In this document: positions 8,661 through 16,479 of the stretch, piece by piece
Position numbering within the stretch: position 1 is the stretch's first letter
Layout of the letters: each line of letters begins with the position of its first letter
Assembly: GCA_022448955.1 (NCBI GenBank)
Contig: JAKVCU010000026.1
Span: 1-52,684, forward strand
Length of the DNA: 52,684 bases
Source: Saprospiraceae bacterium
GTDB lineage: Bacteria; Bacteroidota; Bacteroidia; Chitinophagales; Saprospiraceae
Reading direction: 5' to 3'
Notes under the pieces: generated by a model
The model's database searches: none
Told to the model about the DNA's origin: nothing
The model's input: only the letters and a program-made list of their open reading frames with translations
Translations under genes and position numbers: made by a program

Positions 8661-8716
8661 TACCAATTGGTACAAGAGGTATTACTGACAAGGATCAGCC
8701 TATTGGTAGGACCAAT
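8661..8716. repeat. Two ATTGGT palindromes between convergent genes
   Basis: TACCAATTGGTA (8661-8672) is a perfect 12-bp palindrome. ATTGGT-AGG-ACCAAT (8702-8716) is a second dyad built from the same ATTGGT word and touching the stop codon of the minus-strand gene. They lie between the ends of truA and the GNAT-like gene. A termination or mRNA-end role is likely; a protein-binding site is possible. Confidence 0.4.
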
Positions 8717-9618
8717 TAATAGATTCCCAAAAAACGCTTATTCTTTTTCTTCAAACAGAAAAACTTGTTGGGAAGGCCATTAAAATAGGCTGCTAAGATA
8801 TTATCCTCCTGCGTATTAAAGTCCAGAATCATTTGCTTATTAGCATGAGATTGAATAATCATATCCATAAGCAGATAAAGGGCATTTTTCGCTTTTCCTT
8901 CCGGAGATTCAACTGGCAAAAAGCTCATCACCTTATTGTGAGAATAAAGAAAGAAATTGACCGCTAAAAGGTTTTGTTCTCTATCTGTCACTCCCGTTGC
9001 AAAGCCCCATCCTCTATGAAGTGCGTTGTACATCACACGCATGATAGCGTGATAGTTATACTCTAATTCTTTAGCAGGGAGATTAGTATGTTTTTTATAA
9101 AAATCTGCTATTCTTTCAGGCTTTATATTGGATGCAGGTATGAGCAGCATGGTTTCGTGCTCTTGTAATTTAGCTTTTAAATCAGCATCATAGGCCTCAG
9201 ATAAAATTTCATAAGGTTGCCCTAGATATAATTGATGGTTTTGTTTCTTCTCAAGCTCATATCCCGTTTCCTCACTGACAAAGTTACGTTCATTCAGAGC
9301 AATATTAACAGACTTGTACTCTTCAGGAATATGATTAATAAACTCGGTTACTCTAGTTTGCGAAAGCGTGTTAATGGAATAAATGCCTAATTCACGAATG
9401 ATAGAGGGCTGATATAGACTTCTATTACCAAATCGTCCTTCTTTCCAAACTAAGGGGAAAACAGATTCATAATCACCCTCTACTAGTGCATCCCAATCTT
9501 TGGCTACATGATCTAAGAACCATTTATAACCAAAAATATTACCATTAATGGCATAGTGCACACAGCTATTCCACTTTACTTTATCTATGTCTTGGCCTTC
9601 AATCAATCTAATATTCAT
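8716..9618 (-). CDS. GNAT/FemAB-like acyltransferase of unknown substrate
   Basis: This is a 300-residue cytoplasmic protein without signal peptide or membrane segments. The overall pattern (an N-terminal RLIEGQDIDKVKWNSCVHYA, then KWFLDHVAKDWDALVEGDYESVFPLVWK, and a C-terminal half with LLAVNFFLYSHNKVMSFLPVESPEGKAKNALYLLMDMII) resembles the double GNAT fold of FemAB-like acyltransferases common in Bacteroidota. The segment NALYLLMDMIIQSHANKQMILDFN corresponds to the conserved helix and following strand in such proteins. I cannot identify the acceptor. The gene is convergent with truA and starts at the edge of an 850-base gap. Confidence 0.6.
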   Translation of the reverse strand: MNIRLIEGQDIDKVKWNSCVHYAINGNIFGYKWFLDHVAKDWDALVEGDYESVFPLVWKEGRFGNRSLYQPSIIRELGIYSINTLSQTRVTEFINHIPEEYKSVNIALNERNFVSEETGYELEKKQNHQLYLGQPYEILSEAYDADLKAKLQEHETMLLIPASNIKPERIADFYKKHTNLPAKELEYNYHAIMRVMYNALHRGWGFATGVTDREQNLLAVNFFLYSHNKVMSFLPVESPEGKAKNALYLLMDMIIQSHANKQMILDFNTQEDNILAAYFNGLPNKFFCLKKKNKRFLGIY

Positions 9619-9927
9619 CTAAAATACTTTTGCTTCAGGGTTTGTTTGTACGTTTGCTCTTTGGGCCGAAAAAACTGAACAGTGGCGAAATAAAATCAGT
9701 TATCAAATTCCAAACAAACTTTTACAAAAGCAACCAGTATTTATTAAAATAGTTTAGTCAACTAATTAATAAATACGAATGCTTTAACTTTTAAATTATT
9801 AAAATTTTTATGAGTATTAACTTAAGCGGCTAGTCAAAATTGCTTGTATAATAAAATTATCCCTACGAAAATTATAAGTAACTGACGATAGGAAAGTTAC
9901 GCATGGTTTTTGAAGAGATGCTAAAAC

Positions 9928-9980
9928 CTGTCTGCCTATGGCTAAATTTTATCATACCAATTTCAGCCATAGGCAGACAG
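9928..9980. repeat. Inverted repeat, 16-bp perfect arms
   Basis: CTGTCTGCCTATGGCT (9928-9943) is exactly complementary to 9965-9980, with a 21-base spacer. It lies in the middle of the gap 9619-10471, far from either flanking gene. No T-run follows on either strand. It could be the end of an unannotated transcript or a member of a dispersed palindromic family; a weaker GTAGACAGG-containing stretch occurs near 18552. Otherwise the first 400 bases of the gap are AT-rich and show no gene. Confidence 0.55.
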
Positions 9981-10033
9981 ATTCTAGCCTAACTACTTAT
10001 ATCCATTGTAAAGTGCGGGAACGAATAATTTGC

Positions 10034-10041
10034 TATATTTG
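10034..10041 (+). promoter_or_regulatory. -7 box (TATATTTG) of a possible long-leader transcript
   Basis: TATATTTG is an exact TAnnTTTG. A TTG at 10006-10008 is 25 bases upstream, slightly too far. If used, it would give a leader of about 420 bases ahead of the acyltransferase, or an independent small RNA. Confidence 0.4.
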
Positions 10042-10471
10042 TTATCTCACACAATACGGATTACCTTTAATAAAATAAAGATATTCAGAACAAAAGATAT
10101 TAGCCTAATCTGCTTAGATAGTATGTTTAACAGTTATAGCAAAATAAACAAAATGAACAGGGCTTCATCTACTCATTTTGTTCCACATACCACTATTAGA
10201 GAGTAACTAGACAAGGTTTACCGGCATCACTTAAACACAGCAACTAACTGGTAGGCTCTCGAAGTCTTATTAAATGGACATGTTTTACGACCAATATCAG
10301 TATCCCTACCGTTGGGGTAACAGGCCTGTAATGCCCAACGATAGGGGGTAAGTCGTGCAGCTTACTACCGTTTATTGGTACAATAAAGTCGAAACTTATT
10401 CTTTATCGTGAGGTACTGATCACACTTTAGCGAAAGGATATTATTTGTTAATCTTTTAAATTTTGTCCCCC
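10042..10471 (+). other. Long structured leader upstream of the acyltransferase
   Basis: Between the -7 box at 10034 and the ATG at 10472 lie two adjacent strong dyads. One pairs CCCTA-C-CGTTGGG (10304-10316) with CCCAACG-A-TAGGG (10334-10346), with a palindrome ACAGGCCTGT at its centre (10320-10329). The other pairs GGTAAG (10347-10352) with CTTAC just downstream. Two short ORFs are present: 17 codons at 10153-10206 and 25 codons at 10274-10351, the latter overlapping the first dyad. Local GC content is higher than in the surrounding gap. A regulatory leader, a small RNA or a peptide gene are all possible; I recognise no known riboswitch. Confidence 0.4.
10274..10351 (+). CDS. Possible 25-residue Tyr-rich small protein
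   Basis: ATG at 10274 opens a 25-codon frame ending TAA at 10349-10351. The peptide starts MDMFYDQYQYPYRW, with four Tyr, one Trp and no Cys, and has no signal peptide. Its last half lies on the perfect dyad described for the leader, so the frame may be accidental and the RNA structure the selected feature. There is no Shine-Dalgarno sequence before it, which is uninformative in this phylum. Only conservation of the amino acids among relatives would make it credible. Confidence 0.2.
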   Translation: MDMFYDQYQYPYRWGNRPVMPNDRG

Positions 10472-11239
10472 ATGACAAAATCAATCATTTTTAGACAGGC
10501 CAAAAATCTTCAGGAGTTGAAGGCCTTATTAAAACTTAGATATAGAGGCTATTTAGATAGCTCTTGTGCAAGTTTATTAAAGATCAACCGATATCAGATT
10601 GATATGGATGCTTATGATCTTAGAGCACTACATTTTGGTGTTTTTGAAACAGATGGACTAAGGGCTAACCCTATAGGTTATGTACGATTCATTCAAGAAG
10701 AAATGACTCCTACCGCACCAATGATTTGGCAACTTGCTTTTGCTCATCCAGAATTATTACCAGCATTGCAAAAGGAGGTATCTACACCGTTTCCCTTTCT
10801 ACAATATCATCCAAATAAAGAATTGATGCAGCTACACCTCTCGGAAGCTTTATCAAAGGGTGAACGGATATTAGAAGCTAGTCGATTTGTGTTTGACCCT
10901 CAAATTCGATCAACAGGTATTTTGAATTTTACGGTAGAGGCCACACTCTCTGCCTTATTCTTTGGTTTAAGTTATGATCGCTTGATGTTAGTTTGTAATC
11001 CTTCTCATTGCAGATTTTATCAGAGATTGGGCTTTCAATTTTTTGATGAAGGAATAACAACTTCTTACGAAAAATTACCCGCAAGGTTTATGGAACATAG
11101 AGTACAACAATTGTCTCGATCTTATAAAGATAAGATGATAACAATGGGCTGCCAATATGATCAATGCGGGAGTGTTAGAAGTCATATTACCTCATCCATG
11201 ATTGCCAAAAAATGCAAACAATTGATAAAAGCTGCTTAA
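10472..11239 (+). CDS. LuxI/FeeM-like N-acyltransferase (GNAT fold)
   Basis: A 255-residue protein from the ATG at 10472; a TTG nine bases upstream is a less likely start. The order of motifs is that of acyl-homoserine-lactone synthases and FeeM-type N-acyl amino acid synthases: an N-terminal LRYRGYL, then a conserved-strand region LHFGVFETDG and IGYVRFI, then EASRFVFDP, which matches the LuxI E-x-SRF core. The final GNAT part has LVCNPSHCRFYQRLGFQFFDE, as in FeeM-like proteins. Such enzymes take an acyl group from acyl-ACP or acyl-CoA and attach it to an amino compound. It is followed 50 bases later by an ICMT-like methyltransferase, probably in one operon. The product cannot be predicted; a signal or membrane lipid is plausible. 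Confidence 0.7.
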   Translation: MTKSIIFRQAKNLQELKALLKLRYRGYLDSSCASLLKINRYQIDMDAYDLRALHFGVFETDGLRANPIGYVRFIQEEMTPTAPMIWQLAFAHPELLPALQKEVSTPFPFLQYHPNKELMQLHLSEALSKGERILEASRFVFDPQIRSTGILNFTVEATLSALFFGLSYDRLMLVCNPSHCRFYQRLGFQFFDEGITTSYEKLPARFMEHRVQQLSRSYKDKMITMGCQYDQCGSVRSHITSSMIAKKCKQLIKAA

Positions 11240-11289
11240 TGTAGTCTTTTTAGCTCTCCAATCAGTATTAACTCAAAAAAGAAAAAATA

Positions 11290-11925
11290 ATGAAAAAAAT
11301 AGTTCATACCATTGTATTTTTAGTTTTAGGATATATTTTGCCACTAATATTTAATCCGAGTCTATTGCTGGATCCAAAGATGCTAAGCCTTATGTTAGCT
11401 TGTATCATTTTGTTTCTTACCCAACCTACTTTTCATGTAGAGGAGGGAATAAAACAAAAAGAAGTAGACAAAAGCTCTGTTTTTCTTATTCTTACCTTTT
11501 CCGTAGTCAGTGTTGCTTGTCCTATCATAGAATGGGCCTATTTCTCTTACTATACTGGAAGTTGGATGTGGATTGGACTAGGGGGAGGATTTGTTCTGGG
11601 AGGAGTCTTTATTAGAGTTTGGGCTATTCAAACCTTAGGAAAGTATTTTACAGCAACTGTTCAAATTTCTGATGATCATCAATTAGTAAAAAACGGACCG
11701 TATCAAATCGTACGTCACCCAAGTTATTTAGGTGCATATATGGTATTTATCGGTAGTGCCATTTTATTAGAAGCTTGGATAGGAGGATTGATTGCTGCAA
11801 TCATCATGATTTATGTATATCACATTAGAATTACAGCAGAGGAAGAAACTTTGGTGAAAGCTTTTGGTGAAAAGTACTTAGATTATCGTATACATACGCA
11901 ACGTTTAATACCTTATTTATGGTAA
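11290..11925 (+). CDS. Isoprenylcysteine carboxyl methyltransferase (ICMT)-family membrane protein
   Basis: A 211-residue integral membrane methyltransferase with about five hydrophobic segments (near residues 5-25, 30-48, 62-85, 92-112 and 150-175). The SAM-binding block is typical of ICMT/PEMT: VKNGPYQIVRHPSYLGAYMVFIG, followed by RITAEEETLVKAFGEKYLDYRIHTQRLIPYLW with the conserved EE pair and the Y-x-x-Y segment. In bacteria these enzymes methylate small molecules or lipids rather than prenylated proteins. The gene follows the N-acyltransferase by 50 bases, which suggests one pathway in which an acylated product is then methylated. That link is inference. Confidence 0.85.
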   Translation: MKKIVHTIVFLVLGYILPLIFNPSLLLDPKMLSLMLACIILFLTQPTFHVEEGIKQKEVDKSSVFLILTFSVVSVACPIIEWAYFSYYTGSWMWIGLGGGFVLGGVFIRVWAIQTLGKYFTATVQISDDHQLVKNGPYQIVRHPSYLGAYMVFIGSAILLEAWIGGLIAAIIMIYVYHIRITAEEETLVKAFGEKYLDYRIHTQRLIPYLW

Positions 11926-11997
11926 GAATATGCTGTCAGTCTATCTCTTTTGCCTAAATAAAACTAGTTCAACATAAGGCTACCTATATTATATTAG

Positions 11998-12025
11998 AAA
12001 GGCGCTCCGCATGCGGAGCGCCTTT
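11998..12025. terminator. Bidirectional intrinsic terminator (28-bp perfect palindrome)
   Basis: A perfect palindrome with core GGCGCTCCGC-AT-GCGGAGCGCC flanked by AAA and TTT runs from 11998 to 12025, then TTTAATATTTTTTATTTT. It sits between convergent genes (ICMT-like on +, glyA on -) and should serve both. Confidence 0.9.
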
Positions 12026-12038
12026 AATATTTTTTATT

Positions 12039-13328
12039 TTAGGATGCTACTGTGCTGGTTGCATATAAAGGGAATTGCTCCATAAATGAATTAACTTCAT
12101 AGCGAATACCACGAATGAGTTCTTCATTTTCATGATTATTGATCACCTTATCGATCCAGTCAACAACTTTTAAGCAGTCTTCTTCTTTCAATCCCCTACT
12201 CGTAATAGCAGGTGTGCCAATACGGATACCAGATGTGACAAACGGCGATTGAGTATCGAAAGGAACCATGTTTTTATTGACTGTAATTTCGGCCAAGCCG
12301 AGTGCTTTTTCTGCTGCCTTGCCTGTTACATCCTTTGAGCGAAGATCAATAAGCATTAAGTGGTTATCTGTACCACCAGAAATAACTTTGTAACCCTTCT
12401 TCACAAAGGTATCCGCCATTATTTTTGCATTTTTAATCACTTGCTCTCCATATGCTTTAAAAGAAGGATCAAGCGCTTCGCCGAATGCCACTGCTTTAGC
12501 CGCAATAACATGCTCTAGCGGCCCTCCTTGCATACCAGGGAAAACACCACTATTCATGATAGCAGACATCTTTATGGGGTTTCCTTTTTTAGTCGTACGT
12601 CCCCAAGGGTTATCAAAGTTTTTACCCAGCATAATGATACCACCACGAGGACCACGCAGCGTTTTGTGCGTAGTTGAAGTTACGATATGACAGTGTTCAA
12701 TAGGGTCATTCAATAATCCAGCAGCAATGAGCCCTGCAGGATGCGCAATATCTGCCAGCAGTAATGCTCCAACTTTGTCCGCAATCGCTCGGAAGCGAGC
12801 ATAATCCCAATCTCTCGCATATGCAGATGCACCACAAATCATTAATTTGGGTTTCACTTTTAATGCTTTTGCCTCCACTTTATTCATGTCAATTAATCCA
12901 GTATCCTCTTCTACTCCATAGAAATACGGCTGGTAAACTTTTCCAGAGTAATTCACTGGTGAACCATGAGATAAGTGACCACCATGAGACAGATCAAAAC
13001 CTAAAATGGGATCACCAGCTTGAAGCACAGCCAAAAACACGGCAGCATTTGCCTGTGCTCCTGAATGTGGTTGTACATTTGCGTATGCAGCTCCAAATAG
13101 CTCTTTTAGGCGATCAATGGCTAACTGCTCCACCTCGTCAACCACCTCGCATCCGCCGTAGTATCTCTTACCTGGGTAACCTTCCGCGTACTTGTTTGTT
13201 AGGCAAGAGCCCATCGCATCCATTACAGCTTGGCTAGTAAAATTCTCAGAAGCGATTAATTCAATTCCTTTACGCTGCCTATCTAATTCTTTTTGGATTA
13301 AATCAAAAACCAAAGTATCTTTTGCCAT
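12039..13328 (-). CDS. glyA: Serine hydroxymethyltransferase
   Basis: PLP enzyme that converts serine and tetrahydrofolate to glycine and 5,10-methylene-THF, feeding one-carbon metabolism. I chose the start at 13328 ([15 protein letters not shown], 429 residues, normal length). An in-frame TTG at 13415 lies within the promoter box and would add 29 unconserved residues. Key blocks are [11 protein letters not shown] near the N-terminus, [14 protein letters not shown], the PLP-binding Schiff-base lysine in [15 protein letters not shown], and GTPAITSRG near the end. It is a single-gene unit bounded by the palindromic terminator. Confidence 0.97.
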   Translation of the reverse strand: MAKDTLVFDLIQKELDRQRKGIELIASENFTSQAVMDAMGSCLTNKYAEGYPGKRYYGGCEVVDEVEQLAIDRLKELFGAAYANVQPHSGAQANAAVFLAVLQAGDPILGFDLSHGGHLSHGSPVNYSGKVYQPYFYGVEEDTGLIDMNKVEAKALKVKPKLMICGASAYARDWDYARFRAIADKVGALLLADIAHPAGLIAAGLLNDPIEHCHIVTSTTHKTLRGPRGGIIMLGKNFDNPWGRTTKKGNPIKMSAIMNSGVFPGMQGGPLEHVIAAKAVAFGEALDPSFKAYGEQVIKNAKIMADTFVKKGYKVISGGTDNHLMLIDLRSKDVTGKAAEKALGLAEITVNKNMVPFDTQSPFVTSGIRIGTPAITSRGLKEEDCLKVVDWIDKVINNHENEELIRGIRYEVNSFMEQFPLYATSTVAS

Positions 13329-13412
13329 CTCTAAATCATTAAAGTTTTTGAAAATTTGGGTAAAAAAGCGGTTAATGGTTAAGGGTGAGTTATAATCTTG
13401 TAAATTTTCCAA

Positions 13413-13420
13413 CAAAGGTA
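13413..13420 (-). promoter_or_regulatory. -7 box of glyA (TACCTTTG, minus strand)
   Basis: Read on the minus strand, TACCTTTG matches TAnnTTTG and lies about 85 bases before the glyA ATG. No TTG at suitable distance is evident upstream. The 307-base gap 13329-13635 contains this box and the opposite box at 13515, and nothing else recognisable. Confidence 0.5.
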
Positions 13421-13514
13421 CAATAAATCCGAAAAGAAAATCTTTTATTTAGATGCTAACTGTAGGCTTTTACAATTAAAGTACAAATAATTATATATTA
13501 AGCCGCAGTCCCCC

Positions 13515-13522
13515 TATTTTTG
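13515..13522 (+). promoter_or_regulatory. -7 box (TATTTTTG) for the purple acid phosphatase gene
   Basis: TATTTTTG fits TAnnTTTG and lies in the divergent gap with glyA. No good -33 TTG is present. It would give a leader of roughly 105 bases to the ATG at 13636. Confidence 0.4.
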
Positions 13523-13635
13523 TTAATTGGGTACTTCTCAAAATGTTGTTTTTCGTAATTACTTTAATTCGGCCTCCTTTCTAATTGCTTGTAGGATGGC
13601 CAATTTATAGATTTTGTAAAAGAATCCATTTTGAG

Positions 13636-15234
13636 ATGACTAAGCTTTGTTTTAAAAACCAAATACAATCAGGATTGATGCTGAATTCAGTTCGTATTTT
13701 AATTTTTATCGCTACATTTCAATTATTATTGCCCGATGTCGCCCAGGCACTTCCTGAGCGATTTAGATGTATGTGGCGTGATGATCCTTCAACTTCTATG
13801 GTAATTGGATGGGATCAAGTAACTGGGAGTAATCCAATGTTTTATTTTGGCGAAGAGGATCATGATCGTATGATTAATTTTTATTCTCGTTCTAAGCGCC
13901 CAGATATGATTATCAATGCCAAAGGTATGTTTAATCATTTTGTACGTCTAAATGGCTTGAAGCCGAATACTGTTTATTATTTTGTGGTGAAAGATTCAGA
14001 AGGAACGAGTAGCCGTTATTCATTCAAAACAGCACCAGCCAACCCTAAAACACGATTGTCTATTATTGCTGGAGGAGATTCTCGCAACCACCGTGATGCT
14101 CGTCGTCGTGCCAATAAATTAGTTGGCAAGCTTCGACCACACTGTGTGATTTTTGCAGGAGATATGACAGAGGGTGATTCGGCCGCTGAGTGGAAACGTT
14201 GGTTTGATGATTGGCAATTGACAATTGGAGTAGATGGCCGCCTTCATCCAATTATCGTAGCAAGAGGAAATCATGAAAAATCAAATAAAGCATTGAGGGC
14301 TTTATTTGACTTGCCAAGCTCTGATGTCTATTATTCTTTGACTTTAGGTGGGACTCTTCTGAAGATATTCACCTTAAATTCATTAGATCCAGTAAGTGGG
14401 GAACAGGCCACTTGGTTGGAAAGAGAATTAAAATCAAGCCAATTCGTTACCTGGAGGTTTGCACAATATCACCAGTCTATGCGCCCGCATACTGCCGATA
14501 AGTCTGAACGTAATGATATGTTTATGAATTGGGCTCCATTGTTCAGTAAGTATAATGTACAATTAGTAATGGAATCTGATGCGCATGTAGTAAAGTGGAC
14601 TTATCCTATTCGCCCTGGAAAAGGTGGAGAGTTAGGATTTGTTAGAGATGATGAAAAAGGTACTGTGTATATTGGAGAAGGTTGTTGGGGTGCTCCACTT
14701 CGGAATAATAATGATGATAAGTCTTGGACTAGAAATAGTGGTAGCTTTAATCAGTTCAAGTGGATTTTTGTGGATCAGAGTAATGTTGAGGTTAGAACAG
14801 TAATGACAGATTGTGCAGATCGGGTTCCAAATTTAGGAACCGATCATGTGTTTAAGGAGCATCGAACTTTACAATTGTGGCGGCCAAGTAATGGTAGTGT
14901 AGTTTACCTGAAGAATAAAAAGTATGTTGCAAAGCGCTCTAATTCAGCGGAGCAGAGCTTGAAAAACAAACAAAGTTGGGATGCTTTCCCTCAGCTTTTC
15001 CCTAATGCTAAGGGAAAGGTAAGGATTGAGTATGAGCTTGGGGCAGTTGGAGATATAAGCTTGTTGTTAATTGATCGTGATTTCAAACCAGTGTTGAAAG
15101 CTAACTTAATTAATCAAGCACCTGGTGATTATTCGAAGAATATGGATGTTAATAATGTGGAGAAGGGGCGATATTTATTAGTGATTAAATCAGGAAAAGA
15201 AATCCTAAAACGATATCAAATCTTAAAACCATAA
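13636..15234 (+). CDS. Secreted purple acid phosphatase-like metallophosphoesterase
   Basis: A secreted calcineurin-like phosphoesterase. Starts at 13636 or 13678 are both possible; the second gives the neatest signal peptide (MLNSVRILIFIATFQLLLP, cleavage near VAQA). After an N-terminal fibronectin-III-like domain typical of purple acid phosphatases (SMVIGWDQV to KPNTVYYFVV and YSFKTAP) comes the dimetal site: AGGDSRN, FAGDMTEGD, ARGNHE, AQYHQS and ESDAHVVKW. The last 80 residues (DISLLLIDRDFKPVLKANL to GRYLLVIKSG and KRYQILKP) have the strand pattern of a T9SS type A sorting domain, so export through T9SS is probable. The tyrosine typical of true purple enzymes is not evident, so metal content is uncertain. 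It may release phosphate from organic esters. Confidence 0.8.
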   Translation: MTKLCFKNQIQSGLMLNSVRILIFIATFQLLLPDVAQALPERFRCMWRDDPSTSMVIGWDQVTGSNPMFYFGEEDHDRMINFYSRSKRPDMIINAKGMFNHFVRLNGLKPNTVYYFVVKDSEGTSSRYSFKTAPANPKTRLSIIAGGDSRNHRDARRRANKLVGKLRPHCVIFAGDMTEGDSAAEWKRWFDDWQLTIGVDGRLHPIIVARGNHEKSNKALRALFDLPSSDVYYSLTLGGTLLKIFTLNSLDPVSGEQATWLERELKSSQFVTWRFAQYHQSMRPHTADKSERNDMFMNWAPLFSKYNVQLVMESDAHVVKWTYPIRPGKGGELGFVRDDEKGTVYIGEGCWGAPLRNNNDDKSWTRNSGSFNQFKWIFVDQSNVEVRTVMTDCADRVPNLGTDHVFKEHRTLQLWRPSNGSVVYLKNKKYVAKRSNSAEQSLKNKQSWDAFPQLFPNAKGKVRIEYELGAVGDISLLLIDRDFKPVLKANLINQAPGDYSKNMDVNNVEKGRYLLVIKSGKEILKRYQILKP

Positions 15235-15322
15235 CTTTTATATATGCTAAGCTCCATCACAAATCCCTAGCTAAGACCCCACCTTTGAATAAAGTTTGAA
15301 CATACGCTTAATGAATAAAAAC

Positions 15323-15357
15323 AAAAAAGACCTGTCAACCTTTGACAGGTCTTTTTT
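15323..15357. terminator. Bidirectional intrinsic terminator
   Basis: A-run, GACCTGTCA, five-base loop, TGACAGGTC, T-run: a 15-bp perfect stem (15323-15337 with 15343-15357). It ends the phosphatase gene and shields the next gene. Confidence 0.9.
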
Positions 15358-15427
15358 GTTTGGATAGAAAAGTCAATTTTCAAATCTTTTTGAAGAAATA
15401 GAAACCAAACAAAGTCTCAAAGTTTTG

Positions 15428-15435
15428 TAGCTTTG
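15428..15435 (+). promoter_or_regulatory. -7 box (TAGCTTTG) of the polyprenyl synthase gene
   Basis: TAGCTTTG fits TAnnTTTG and would give a leader of about 60 bases. No TTG at canonical distance is seen. Confidence 0.45.
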
Positions 15436-15500
15436 ACTTACGAAAAAGGACTAGGCCTGCAACAGCTAGTCTATCATTACTTTTACTCAACACCTAGCAC

Positions 15501-16475
15501 ATGGTGAAATCCCTGGATAGCATACAGCATCCAATAAAAGATGAGCTAAAACATTTCGAAAAACATTTTCGGGATTCCATGAGGAGCCCTGTTCCTTTAT
15601 TAGATAAAATTACCTATTACATTGTCAGAAGGAAAGGAAAGCAGGTACGCCCCATGTTTGTTTTTTTATCTGCCAAGTTGTGTGGTACTATTTCTGAATC
15701 CTCTTTTATTGCTGCTTCTTTGGTTGAATTACTTCATACCGCCTCTCTAGTCCATGATGATGTAGTCGATGACTCGTATGAACGAAGAGGCATATTCTCT
15801 ATTAATGCGTTATGGAAAAATAAAATTGCCGTTTTAGTGGGAGACTTCCTCTTTTCGAGAGGTATGTTGTTGGCACTAGAAAATAAACAGTATCAGCTAC
15901 TCGAAATCGTGTCAAATGCAGTAAAAGCATTAAGTGAAGGAGAGCTACTACAGATTGAGAAAGCAAGGAGATTAGATATTAAAGAGGATATTTATTTCGA
16001 AATTATTCGCCAGAAAACGGCTTCCCTAATTGCGTCTGCTTGTTCCGCAGGTGCTGCTTCTAGTACAGATGATGAAAAAGTAATTGAAAAAATGCGCTTG
16101 TTTGGAGAGAAGATTGGAATCGCTTTTCAGATTCGGGATGATTTATTCGATTTTGGGAGTGAAGATGTAGGCAAACCATTAGGTATTGATATACAAGAAC
16201 AAAAAATGACGCTTCCGCTTATCTTTGCACTACAACAAGCTGATCGAGCAGAGCGAAGAAAAGTTTTTAATATTATAAAAAGGCATAATAAAAAACCAGA
16301 GAAGGTTAAAGAAGTGATCGATTTTGTCCGTAATAGTGGTGGCCTGGATTATGCAAGAGAGGCCATGTATCGATATAGAAAAGAAGCTTTTGAAATCTTG
16401 CATACCTTCTCTCATAGCGAAACACGGCAATCAATGGAGGATTTGGTAACCTTCGTCACCGAAAGAAAACGCTAG
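15501..16475 (+). CDS. ispB: Trans-polyprenyl diphosphate synthase (octaprenyl/heptaprenyl type)
   Basis: An isoprenoid chain elongation enzyme that adds isopentenyl diphosphate units to make the long side chain of menaquinone. It is a 324-residue all-helical protein. The first aspartate-rich motif is DDVVD at residues 86-90 in LLHTASLVHDDVVDDS, and the second is IRDDLFDF. The conserved KGKQVRPMFVFLSAK segment binds isopentenyl diphosphate. Small residues before the first motif are compatible with a long-chain product, but chain length cannot be settled here. The gene symbol reflects the family, not a tested product. The stop lies four bases from the end of the convergent exchanger gene. Confidence 0.9.
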   Translation: MVKSLDSIQHPIKDELKHFEKHFRDSMRSPVPLLDKITYYIVRRKGKQVRPMFVFLSAKLCGTISESSFIAASLVELLHTASLVHDDVVDDSYERRGIFSINALWKNKIAVLVGDFLFSRGMLLALENKQYQLLEIVSNAVKALSEGELLQIEKARRLDIKEDIYFEIIRQKTASLIASACSAGAASSTDDEKVIEKMRLFGEKIGIAFQIRDDLFDFGSEDVGKPLGIDIQEQKMTLPLIFALQQADRAERRKVFNIIKRHNKKPEKVKEVIDFVRNSGGLDYAREAMYRYRKEAFEILHTFSHSETRQSMEDLVTFVTERKR

Positions 16476-16479
16476 ATAA

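Noticed and set aside
12764-13237. 157-codon plus-strand frame inside glyA
   Set aside because: Antisense shadow of a strongly conserved glyA; composition follows the opposite strand.
13329-13415. N-terminal extension of GlyA from a TTG at 13415
   Set aside because: It begins within the -7 box and adds residues absent from the family; MAKDTLVF fits the usual start.
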